In this document: positions 1 through 5,534 of the stretch, piece after piece
Position numbering within the stretch: the stretch's first letter is position 1
How the letters are laid out: each line of letters opens with the position of its first letter
NCBI GenBank assembly: GCA_027062985.1
Contig: JAMOSR010000047.1
Coordinates: 1 to 8,836, forward strand
DNA length: 8,836 nt
Direction: 5' to 3'
From: Nautiliaceae bacterium
GTDB lineage: Bacteria > Campylobacterota > Campylobacteria > Campylobacterales > Nautiliaceae
The notes under the pieces: generated by a model
The model's database searches: none
The model's input: only the letters and a program-made list of their open reading frames with translations
Told to the model about the DNA's origin: nothing
Translations under genes and position numbers: made by a program

Positions 1-48
1 TTTTTTCTCAATTCTCTTATAGTTTTCAGGAAATATCAACTCATACAT
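1..48 (-). CDS. RelE/ParE-like toxin, N-terminal 16 codons (partial)
   Basis: This reading frame begins with ATG at 48-46 on the minus strand, two bases after the antitoxin stop codon, and runs off the left edge of the window. The visible protein is MYELIFPENYKRIEKK. A beta strand followed by a Lys/Arg-rich helix is how many RelE/ParE-superfamily toxins begin, as seen from family knowledge. The position directly after a Phd/YefM antitoxin gene supports this strongly. There is no good ribosome binding site of its own, only a weak GAGA about 8 bases upstream, so translation is probably coupled to the antitoxin. If it is a RelE-type toxin it would cleave mRNA at the ribosome; if ParE-type it would act on gyrase. 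Sixteen residues cannot decide between these, nor show whether the gene is intact. Confidence 0.6.
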   Translation of the reverse strand, partial: MYELIFPENYKRIEKK

Positions 49-50
49 TA

Positions 51-320
51 TCAATCTCTAATTGAATTTTTTAATTCATTTAGATGATTTTCAAGTTCTT
101 CATCGGTTTTTACAATTTCTACATTACCTTTTGCAATATCTTCTTCTGCTTTAAGATAAGCCCACATAAGCTCTAAATCTCTCAATCTTTCATACTCATT
201 TACCTCTATAATGACATATTTCGGTTTGCCCCTATAACTTAAAATAGCTGTACCGTTTGCATTAATCTCCTCTTCAATCGCTTTTACTCCCCTATTTCTT
301 AAATCAACTACATTAAGCAT
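51..320 (-). CDS. Phd/YefM-family antitoxin of a type II toxin-antitoxin module
   Basis: This is an 89-residue protein with the standard antitoxin layout. The N-terminal part (about residues 1-50) looks like the Phd/YefM DNA-binding fold: MLNVVDLRNRGVKAIEE, then TAILSYRGKPKYVIIEVNEYERL, matching the family pattern of a helix, an xAxxxRGKxxYVx strand and an EYERLR helix. The acidic C-terminal tail (about residues 51-89, rich in Glu and Lys) would be the toxin-wrapping segment. The family neutralises its cognate toxin and represses its own operon. The start is ATG at 320-318 with AGGGA (331-327) six bases upstream. A consensus -10 and a perfect inverted repeat lie directly upstream. The toxin gene begins two bases after the stop. 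The gene is divergent from the ftsX cluster and is probably a mobile or accessory insert next to a core operon. The family call is firm; the exact subfamily is not. Confidence 0.88.
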   Translation of the reverse strand: MLNVVDLRNRGVKAIEEEINANGTAILSYRGKPKYVIIEVNEYERLRDLELMWAYLKAEEDIAKGNVEIVKTDEELENHLNELKNSIRD

Positions 321-326
321 AATTTA

Positions 327-331
327 TCCCT
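327..331 (-). promoter_or_regulatory. Ribosome binding site of the antitoxin gene
   Basis: The minus strand reads AGGGA followed by a six-base spacer (ATAAAT-type, 326-321) and then ATG at 320. This supports the chosen start of the antitoxin. Confidence 0.7.
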
Positions 332-334
332 TTT

Positions 335-355
335 TTGTATAGTTAAACTATACAA
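335..355. promoter_or_regulatory. Perfect inverted repeat, probable toxin-antitoxin operator
   Basis: The arms are TTGTATAGTT (335-344) and its exact reverse complement AACTATACAA (346-355), around one central base at 345. The repeat begins at the last base of the -10 hexamer (minus-strand positions 360-355) and covers the expected transcription start near 348. A repressor bound here would block polymerase. Phd/YefM-type antitoxins, alone or with toxin, are known to bind such palindromes in their own promoters. That this antitoxin binds this site is an inference from position. Confidence 0.72.
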
Positions 356-383
356 TTATAACGAATAAGAAAAATTTCAGCAA
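355..383 (-). promoter_or_regulatory. Sigma-70-type promoter of the toxin-antitoxin operon
   Basis: On the minus strand the -10 is a full-consensus TATAAT at 360-355. A weak -35, TTGCTG (383-378, three of six matches), lies exactly 17 bases upstream. The spacer is T-rich (AATTTTTCTTATT), as is common upstream of -10 boxes in Campylobacterota, where -35 boxes are poorly conserved. The transcription start would be near 348, giving a leader of about 28 bases to the ATG at 320. Confidence 0.6.
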
Positions 384-533
384 CTTCAGCTGCCGGTGCC
401 ACTTTTGAAACAACTTTTAATGCTTTTTTACCCGGAATATTTTGCTACTTTCTACTAAAGAGTTAAATGCCCTCACTTCTCCGTACATAATCACCATAGG
501 AGAAATAATAACTGCGGCAATACCGAATAAATA

Positions 534-542
534 TGCTAAAAT
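534..542 (+). promoter_or_regulatory. Possible extended -10 promoter of the ftsX operon
   Basis: The sequence TGCTAAAAT fits an extended -10 (TGnTAnAAT-like). There is no recognisable -35, and none is expected to be strong in this phylum. The start of transcription would fall near 549, leaving a leader of about 21 bases before the TTG start at 570. The same pattern, TGGTAAAAT, occurs ahead of pyrH. This is pattern-based only. Confidence 0.32.
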
Positions 543-559
543 TCCAAAAAGCAGAGAAA

Positions 560-564
560 AAGGA
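560..564 (+). promoter_or_regulatory. Ribosome binding site deciding the TTG start of ftsX
   Basis: AAGGA lies five bases before TTG at 570. The frame is open upstream only to a TAA at 537-539 and contains no ATG or GTG there, so TTG 570 is the best start. Confidence 0.65.
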
Positions 565-569
565 AAGCG

Positions 570-1352
570 TTGAATTATTTTAAAAGCCATATAACGCTTA
601 TATTGGCGCTTATATCTATTCTTATCAGTATATTTTTATTCAGAGCCTTTAACAAGATATTAAAAGAATATGAAAAAAGTATCGTAAACAATTACTCTAT
701 CGTAATAGTTTCAACTTCTAAAATAGAATCTTTAAATATTAAAGAAATTTCATCAATAGAACCCATAAGCATTAAAGGGCAAATAAACAATTTAAGAAAA
801 AAATTTAAAAATATAGATTTTAATAAAATAAATTTTCCTTATTTTTATAAACTAAAACTTTCCAAAATGTTAAGCCCAAAAGAGATAAACAGACTAAAAG
901 AAAAATTAAAACAAAAACCCTACATCAAAAGAATTTTAACCCATTCTAGTTCTCAGACAAAAATATACAACTTATTGATGCTTTTAAACATTATTACTAA
1001 AACATTTATGGGAATTACAGGAATTTTAGGATTTTTGCTTATTTTAAAACAGTTAGAAGTATGGAAACTGTTACACAATGAAAGAATGTATATCATGGAA
1101 CTTTTCGGAGCTCCTTTTTGGTTAAGGGGAGCGGCTTTATTTAAAATAGCCCTTTTTGATTCTGTAATATCTCTTTTAATTACTTTTGGTATTATATATT
1201 ACGTAACAAATTCTTCTCTTTTTACCCAAATAATTCAAGAACTCAATATTAATTTTACAATAGACTATATAAAAGAGTTTTTATTTTTAGCTTTAATCTC
1301 CTTATCTATAGCTGTTATATCCTCGATAATGGTGGTGGTTTCTCAAAAATGA
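570..1352 (+). CDS. ftsX: Cell division protein FtsX (ABC-transporter-like membrane subunit)
   Basis: The protein has 260 residues and the four-helix plan of FtsX. Membrane segments lie at about 6-27, 133-160, 189-212 and 235-257, with a periplasmic domain at about 28-132 between the first two. The cytoplasmic stretch after the second helix, ERMYIMELFGAPFWLRGA (about 171-188), matches the signature in which FtsX and its relatives contact the ATPase. In the family, FtsX pairs with the ATPase FtsE at the septum and transmits ATP hydrolysis to a periplasmic EnvC-type activator of wall amidases. The next gene encodes such a protein, overlapping by 4 bases (ATGA, 1349-1352), which fits this role. 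Translation starts at TTG with AAGGA five bases upstream. FtsE is not encoded directly upstream, where it would normally be; the neighbour there is a divergent toxin-antitoxin module. FtsX varies strongly in sequence, so the call rests on topology, motif and context. Confidence 0.88.
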   Translation: MNYFKSHITLILALISILISIFLFRAFNKILKEYEKSIVNNYSIVIVSTSKIESLNIKEISSIEPISIKGQINNLRKKFKNIDFNKINFPYFYKLKLSKMLSPKEINRLKEKLKQKPYIKRILTHSSSQTKIYNLLMLLNIITKTFMGITGILGFLLILKQLEVWKLLHNERMYIMELFGAPFWLRGAALFKIALFDSVISLLITFGIIYYVTNSSLFTQIIQELNINFTIDYIKEFLFLALISLSIAVISSIMVVVSQK

Positions 1353-2449
1353 TTAAAAAGTTAGCCTTTTTATTAATTCCTATTTTTCTATTAAGCGGAG
1401 TTAACAATATAAAAAAAGAACTCTCTCAAACAAAAACCGTTATTTCAAAAATGAACGATAAACTTGACCAACTAGCAAAAAAAATTACCCAAAAAGAACA
1501 GACATTAAAAAAACTTAATGATAAAATCAAAACATTAAACAAAGAAATAAAAAAACTTGAAGTATCACTAAAAAATTCCAATCAGATTTTAAGCGAATTT
1601 AAAGATTTAAAAAAAGGTCATGAAAAAAGATTAAAAATTATACAAGACGAAATAAACGATTTTTTATCTACAAATTATTACATCTCTTCTCAGGAAATAG
1701 ATAATATTAACGATTTAATATATAATGAATTAAATAAAAAGATACTTCAACAATATTCTGAAAAAATAGAAAATCTATTATCTTCTAAAGAAAATCTAAA
1801 AAAAGAGATTAATACCATATCTTATAAAATAAAAACAATTGAAAACCGAAAAGAAACATTAAAAAACAAAAAACAAAAACTGCTTAAGTTGCTTAAAAAG
1901 AGAAAACAGGAAATAGCAGAATTAAAAAAACAAAAAAACGAATATAAAAGAAAACTTTATACAATGATAAAAAAACAGCAAAATCTACAAAACAAATTAA
2001 AAGAACTCTTAATAATCAGAAAAAGAAAACAACAAGAAAAAATAGCGAAAATACCTACAAAAATATACAGAGGAATGAAAACAGTAGCCCCTCTTAGAGG
2101 AAGAGTCGTAAAAAAATTCGGAAGTTACATAGACCCTATTTATAAGATAAAAATATACAACGATTCTATTACGATAAAACCTTATCAAAAAAATTCGGTA
2201 GTCAGAAGCATACTTCCGGGGAAAATAGTATATATAGGAAAAAGTTCGGGTAAAAATATTATAGTTATAAAACACAAAAACAATATTTTCAGCATATACG
2301 CCAATTTGTCCAAAGTATCTCCTCTTTTAAAAAAAGGAAAATATGTAAAAAGAGGCCAAATAATAGCACGGGTTGAAGACGCTTTAGAATTTGAAGTTAC
2401 ATATAAAGAAAAACCTATTAACCCTTTAAAAGTAATTTCTATTAAATAA
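1349..2449 (+). CDS. envC: EnvC-like periplasmic activator with degenerate M23/LytM domain
   Basis: The protein has 366 residues. An N-terminal signal peptide (about 1-18, MIKKLAFLLIPIFLLSG) exports it to the periplasm. A long Lys/Glu-rich coiled coil follows (about 20-235), then a LytM/M23-type domain (about 244-364) recognisable by APLRGRVVKKFG (247-258), PGKIVYIG (290-297) and KGKYVKRGQIIA (329-340). The active-site positions are all changed: the HxGxD motif reads NDSIT (N271, T275), YxHL reads YANL (N319), and HLHFE reads ALEFE (A345, E347). It therefore should not cut peptidoglycan. EnvC of E. coli likewise lacks catalytic residues and instead activates amidases, with its coiled coil held by FtsX. 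The overlap with ftsX and an amidase gene in the same cluster support the same role here. The start is ATG within the ATGA overlap, preceded by a GGTGG stretch at 1331-1335. The gene name is by analogy, since sequence similarity to E. coli EnvC is limited. Confidence 0.85.
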   Translation: MIKKLAFLLIPIFLLSGVNNIKKELSQTKTVISKMNDKLDQLAKKITQKEQTLKKLNDKIKTLNKEIKKLEVSLKNSNQILSEFKDLKKGHEKRLKIIQDEINDFLSTNYYISSQEIDNINDLIYNELNKKILQQYSEKIENLLSSKENLKKEINTISYKIKTIENRKETLKNKKQKLLKLLKKRKQEIAELKKQKNEYKRKLYTMIKKQQNLQNKLKELLIIRKRKQQEKIAKIPTKIYRGMKTVAPLRGRVVKKFGSYIDPIYKIKIYNDSITIKPYQKNSVVRSILPGKIVYIGKSSGKNIIVIKHKNNIFSIYANLSKVSPLLKKGKYVKRGQIIARVEDALEFEVTYKEKPINPLKVISIK

Positions 2450-2452
2450 TTT

Positions 2453-2461
2453 TGGTAAAAT
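2453..2461 (+). promoter_or_regulatory. Possible extended -10 promoter before pyrH
   Basis: TGGTAAAAT sits in the 33-base gap between the envC-like gene and pyrH, one of only two gaps inside the cluster. It matches the extended -10 pattern. The -35 region (TAATTT) is poor. A start near 2468 would give a leader of about 15 bases with the ribosome binding site inside it. A separate promoter would allow pyrH and the later genes to be expressed independently of ftsX. Confidence 0.4.
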
Positions 2462-2482
2462 ATCATTTTAAAAAGGGCTTAA

Positions 2483-3202
2483 ATGAAAAGAAAAGAAAAC
2501 AGAATATTAATCAAATTTTCTGGTGAAGCCTTAGCCGGTGAAGACGGATTTGGTATCGATACAAAAGTTTTGAAATATCTTGCAGATGAAATAAAATCGG
2601 TAATAGACGAAGGATTTGAAGTAGCGGTCGTAATAGGCGGCGGAAACTTCATAAGAGGTGTAAGTGCCGCTAAAGACGGAATCATAAAACGTACAAGCGG
2701 GGATTATATGGGCATGCTAGCAACAGTAATAAACGCTGTGGCTATGCAAGAAGCCCTTGAAAACGACGGTCTTCAGGTAAGAGTCCAAAGTGCTATAAAA
2801 ATGGAGGAAATAGCCGAAAACTTTATTGTAAGACGCGCTATAAGACACCTTGAAAAAGGAAGAGTCGTAATATTTGCCGCAGGTACGGGTAATCCGTTTT
2901 TTACAACCGATACCGCGGGAGTTTTAAGAGCCAGCGAAATAGGTGCTAGTGCAATTATAAAAGCAACGAAAGTAGACGGCATTTATGATAAAGACCCTAA
3001 CAAATATCCAGATGCAAAATTATTAAAAGAACTTTCATACGAAGATGCACTAAAAGACAATATCAAGGTTATGGACGATACGGCTATAGCCCTGGCAAAA
3101 GAGAACAAACTGCCTATTATAGTATGCAATATGTTTAAAAAAGGTAATTTACTTAAAATACTTAAAAACGACCCGGATGCCAAATATTCTATAGTAAAAT
3201 AA
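2483..3202 (+). CDS. pyrH: Uridylate kinase (UMP kinase)
   Basis: The enzyme phosphorylates UMP to UDP with ATP in cytosolic pyrimidine nucleotide synthesis. The 239-residue length is normal for bacterial UMP kinase, a hexameric member of the amino-acid kinase fold. Visible motifs are the phosphate-binding KFSGEAL (9-15), the glycine-rich VVIGGGNFIRG (about 49-59), DYMGMLATVINA (about 74-85), the acceptor-site GTGNPFFTTDTAG (about 134-146), KVDGIYDKDP (about 163-172) and the C-terminal MDDTAIALA. The start is ATG with AAGGG five bases upstream (2473-2477). It sits between the envC-like gene and rpoZ, as I recall for the same cluster in Campylobacter. UMP kinases of this family are usually activated by GTP and inhibited by UTP; nothing in this sequence argues otherwise. 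Confidence 0.97.
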   Translation: MKRKENRILIKFSGEALAGEDGFGIDTKVLKYLADEIKSVIDEGFEVAVVIGGGNFIRGVSAAKDGIIKRTSGDYMGMLATVINAVAMQEALENDGLQVRVQSAIKMEEIAENFIVRRAIRHLEKGRVVIFAAGTGNPFFTTDTAGVLRASEIGASAIIKATKVDGIYDKDPNKYPDAKLLKELSYEDALKDNIKVMDDTAIALAKENKLPIIVCNMFKKGNLLKILKNDPDAKYSIVK

Positions 3203-3204
3203 AA

Positions 3205-3210
3205 AGGAGA
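3205..3210 (+). promoter_or_regulatory. Strong ribosome binding site of rpoZ
   Basis: AGGAGA lies just upstream of ATG 3214. It is the most complete Shine-Dalgarno match in the window and fixes the rpoZ start, which matters because the omega N-terminus lacks the usual MAR residues. Confidence 0.75.
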
Positions 3211-3213
3211 ACC

Positions 3214-3417
3214 ATGAGAATAGAACAAATAAACGCCAAAGCCCTTGAGAGAGTAAATTATGACAGATATCTTTTAAGTCAAGCCGTTGCAAAAAGAGTA
3301 AACGAACTTTTAAACGGAGCAAAACCTCTAATAGATTTACCAAAAAAAAATATGCAATTAACCGAAATAGCTATTATGGAAATCGCTGAAGGTTTAATTA
3401 AGGTTAAAGAAATTTGA
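3214..3417 (+). CDS. rpoZ: DNA-directed RNA polymerase omega subunit
   Basis: This 67-residue protein is the small omega subunit, which helps fold and hold the beta-prime subunit in RNA polymerase. The omega core is visible: NYDRYLLSQAVAKRVNELLNGA (about 15-36) corresponds to the family pattern R(F/Y)xLVxxAxxRAxxLxxG, and LTEIAIMEIAEGLI (about 49-62) to the conserved helix KxxxxAlxEIaxG. It follows pyrH by 11 bases and overlaps the (p)ppGpp enzyme gene by 4 bases (TTGA, 3414-3417), so the two are probably translated together. The protein begins MRIEQINAK. It lacks the M-A-R-x-T start that in E. coli omega forms part of ppGpp binding site 1. An upstream start is unlikely because the ribosome binding site lies only four bases before this ATG. 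Confidence 0.93.
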   Translation: MRIEQINAKALERVNYDRYLLSQAVAKRVNELLNGAKPLIDLPKKNMQLTEIAIMEIAEGLIKVKEI

Positions 3418-5534
3418 GAGAAGATTTCTTAAAATTAATAAAAAAAATAGAAAAAACAAAAACCGTTGAAGAGGCTTCTTCTCTCCTGTTATCAAAAACC
3501 GATACCCCTAAAATAAGAAAAGCACTTGAATTTGCGATAAAAGCCCATCATGGCCAAAAAAGAAAAAGCGGGGAAGATTATGTAATCCACCCTATCTTAG
3601 TAGCAACCATTACAAGCTATTTTAATGAAAACGAAGACGTAATAACCGCCGCTATTTTACATGACGTGGTTGAAGACACTCCCTATACAATATATTATAT
3701 AAAAGACGAATTCGGCAAAGAAGTTGCAAATCTCGTAGAAGGACTTACCAAAATAGTAGAAATAAGAGACCACTCTTTAGTACCTTCAACTTCTAACGAA
3801 AAACTTGCAAAATCGGCTTTAACGTTTAGAAAAATGCTTATAAGCTCCATACGGGATATAAGAGTCCTTGTTATTAAACTATGCGACAGACTTCACAATA
3901 TGCTAACGCTTGATGCTTTACCTCCTAAAAAACAAAAAAGAATAGCTGAAGAGACTCTTGTAGTTTATACCCCAATAGCTCACAGATTAGGAATAGCTAC
4001 CCTTAAAAATATTTTAGAAGATTTGGCTTTTAAATATTTACTTCCAGAAGAATATAAAAAAATAGACGAATACATTAAAGCCAATAAAGAAAAATTTCAG
4101 TTAAAACTTAACGATTTTATTCAAAAAATAGAAAACCTTTTGTTAAAAAACGGATTTAAAGAAAATGAATTTGAAATAAAAAGCAGAATAAAACATTATT
4201 ATTCTATTTTTCTAAAAATGCAAAGAAAAGGAATATCGATTGAAGAGGTCCTTGACCTGCTTGCTGTTAGAATAATAGTAAAAAAACCGATAGAATGTTA
4301 CAAAGCCCTTGGACTTGTTCATCTAAATTTCAGACCCTTAATCAGCAGATTTAAAGACTATATAGCCATCCCAAAAGAAAACGGATATCAGACCATTCAT
4401 ACAACCGTTTATAACAAAAACTCCATTATAGAAGTCCAGATAAGAACGTTTGATATGGATAAAAACGCGGAATTTGGAATAGCGGCCCACTGGAAATATA
4501 AATTAAATACGGCTATGCCAAATACAAAATGGCTTGAAGATATGAAATTTGACGAAAATATAGAAGATTTTTACGAACTTGCCAAAAACGACCTCTTTAG
4601 CGAAGATATAGTCGTATACTCACCAAAATTTGACACCTTTACTTTACCCCTTGGAGCTACGGCTCTTGATTTTGCTTACGCTATTCATACCGATGTTGGA
4701 AATAAAGCCGTTACGGCTTATGTAAATAAAGAAAAAGTTTCTCTCCTTCATCAGCTGAAAACCGGAGATATAGTAAGAATAGAAACAGGAGAAAAAGAGA
4801 TTCCAAGATGTACATGGATAGATTCTCTAAAAACAAGTAAAGCAAAATACGAACAAAAAAGACTCTGTCGAGCAAAAGAAAAAGAGATAAACAGAAAACT
4901 GGCTATTGCTATTTTAGAAGGTATTTTCGATTTGGACTCTTATAAATTAAGAGCCGTTATAAAAGCCAATAATTTATGCGATTCCATTCCAAAAATCGTG
5001 GATGATAAAAACTTTTTAAAAGATGTTATTAAAAAAATATATACAACTTTAAAAAAAAGAAACATTCTTTATTTTAAAAATATTAAACTTAAAGAATATG
5101 AATTTGGAAACATTAAAATTTTAAGCAATAAACCTATAAACGATATAAGTTTTCATTATTGCTGTCACCCTAAATACGGAGATAAAATATTAGGTCTTTT
5201 AGATAAAAAAGAAGTTGAAATTCATCATAGATTTTGTAATAATGCGGAGAATAAACTGCAAAAAGCGGTATTCGTCGAATGGACTCAAAATGCTCAAAAC
5301 AGATTTTTTTTAGTAGTAAGACTTCCCAATAAAAAAGGGGAGCTTAGCAAATTTATCAGCTTTTTAACAAAAATGGATATTTTTATCCACTCAATAGAGC
5401 TGGGAAAAGATTCAAACAACTGTAAAATGGAAATTGAATTTAATGAAAAAATTTATGAAAACATTAAAAATAAAATTCAAAAAGAGTATAAAATAATTGA
5501 ATTCATACCAAAAAAGGATGCTTATAATGGATAA
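3414..5534 (+). CDS. spoT: Bifunctional (p)ppGpp synthetase/hydrolase, long RelA/SpoT homologue
   Basis: The 706-residue enzyme makes and degrades the alarmone (p)ppGpp. The hydrolase HD domain (about 30-200) keeps its metal and catalytic residues: H46 in HHGQKRKSGEDY, H83-D84 in ILHDVVEDT, and D158, H161 and N162 in CDRLHNM. The synthetase domain (about 230-362) shows SRIKHYYSIFLKMQRKG, RFKD at 312-315 (the RxKD form of bifunctional enzymes, not the ExDD of RelA), NGYQTIHT (323-330) and EVQIRT (340-345). A TGS domain follows (about 398-458), then a helical stretch, a zinc-finger-like part with C583, C584, H604 and C607, and a C-terminal ACT domain (about 630-700). Both active sites look intact. 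The start is TTG at 3414, inside rpoZ, with AAGG ten bases upstream; no better start is near. The end overlaps tyrS by 8 bases. Being the only long RSH here fits phylum practice, but the whole genome is not visible. Confidence 0.95.
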   Translation: MREDFLKLIKKIEKTKTVEEASSLLLSKTDTPKIRKALEFAIKAHHGQKRKSGEDYVIHPILVATITSYFNENEDVITAAILHDVVEDTPYTIYYIKDEFGKEVANLVEGLTKIVEIRDHSLVPSTSNEKLAKSALTFRKMLISSIRDIRVLVIKLCDRLHNMLTLDALPPKKQKRIAEETLVVYTPIAHRLGIATLKNILEDLAFKYLLPEEYKKIDEYIKANKEKFQLKLNDFIQKIENLLLKNGFKENEFEIKSRIKHYYSIFLKMQRKGISIEEVLDLLAVRIIVKKPIECYKALGLVHLNFRPLISRFKDYIAIPKENGYQTIHTTVYNKNSIIEVQIRTFDMDKNAEFGIAAHWKYKLNTAMPNTKWLEDMKFDENIEDFYELAKNDLFSEDIVVYSPKFDTFTLPLGATALDFAYAIHTDVGNKAVTAYVNKEKVSLLHQLKTGDIVRIETGEKEIPRCTWIDSLKTSKAKYEQKRLCRAKEKEINRKLAIAILEGIFDLDSYKLRAVIKANNLCDSIPKIVDDKNFLKDVIKKIYTTLKKRNILYFKNIKLKEYEFGNIKILSNKPINDISFHYCCHPKYGDKILGLLDKKEVEIHHRFCNNAENKLQKAVFVEWTQNAQNRFFLVVRLPNKKGELSKFISFLTKMDIFIHSIELGKDSNNCKMEIEFNEKIYENIKNKIQKEYKIIEFIPKKDAYNG
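5514..5518 (+). promoter_or_regulatory. Ribosome binding site deciding the tyrS start
   Basis: AAGGA lies eight bases before ATG 5527. It overlaps the alternative ATG at 5518 and cannot serve it, and TTG 5497 has no Shine-Dalgarno match, so ATG 5527 is preferred. Confidence 0.65.

Larger units (their letters stand above)
343..590 (-). pseudogene. Broken small membrane-protein frame between the toxin-antitoxin module and ftsX
   Basis: Starting at ATG 590-588, the minus strand encodes 57 residues to a TAA at 419-417. They begin MAFKIIQRFPFSLLFGILA and carry one long hydrophobic segment (about residues 10-36) followed by MYGEVRAFNSLVESSKIF. Just before the stop the reading is GTA AAA AAG CAT TAA. 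One step back in the A6 run moves reading into a frame that continues with 26 protein-like residues (ALKVVSKVAPAAEVAEIFLI, then RYNCIV) to a TAA at 345-343, about 82 residues in all. The second frame has no ATG of its own, so the two halves look like one coding sequence missing one A. The tail runs into the antitoxin promoter and operator. The start overlaps the first 21 bases of ftsX on the other strand and has no clear ribosome binding site. I do not recognise the family. A decayed remnant is the simplest reading; a sequencing error or programmed -1 frameshifting are alternatives. Confidence 0.42.

Noticed and set aside
379..394. Hairpin (GGCAGC/GUUGCU, UGAA loop) followed by a U-rich stretch on the minus strand, resembling a terminator or frameshift stimulator
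   Set aside because: The stem is only six pairs with two G-U pairs, it lies within the coding-like tail and next to the antitoxin -35, and it is too far from the A6 run for a standard stimulator.
1349..2449. Active M23 peptidase reading of the envC-like gene
   Set aside because: All five expected zinc or catalytic positions are replaced, so an activator role is better supported than endopeptidase activity.
2009..2466. Two minus-strand reading frames (2009-2275 and 2185-2466) across the LytM part of the envC-like gene
   Set aside because: They lie opposite a gene with a clear protein domain, have low-complexity aromatic-rich translations and no ribosome binding site, so they are antisense shadows.
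2479..3343. Minus-strand frames opposite pyrH and rpoZ (2479-2685, 2773-2982, 2983-3228, 3149-3343)
   Set aside because: pyrH and rpoZ are certain on the plus strand; the antisense translations show no family motif and depend on codon bias of the real genes.
5497..5526. Longer TyrRS start at TTG 5497 or ATG 5518
   Set aside because: Neither has a Shine-Dalgarno match at a workable distance; AAGGA at 5514-5518 serves ATG 5527, and the extra residues come from the overlapping end of spoT.
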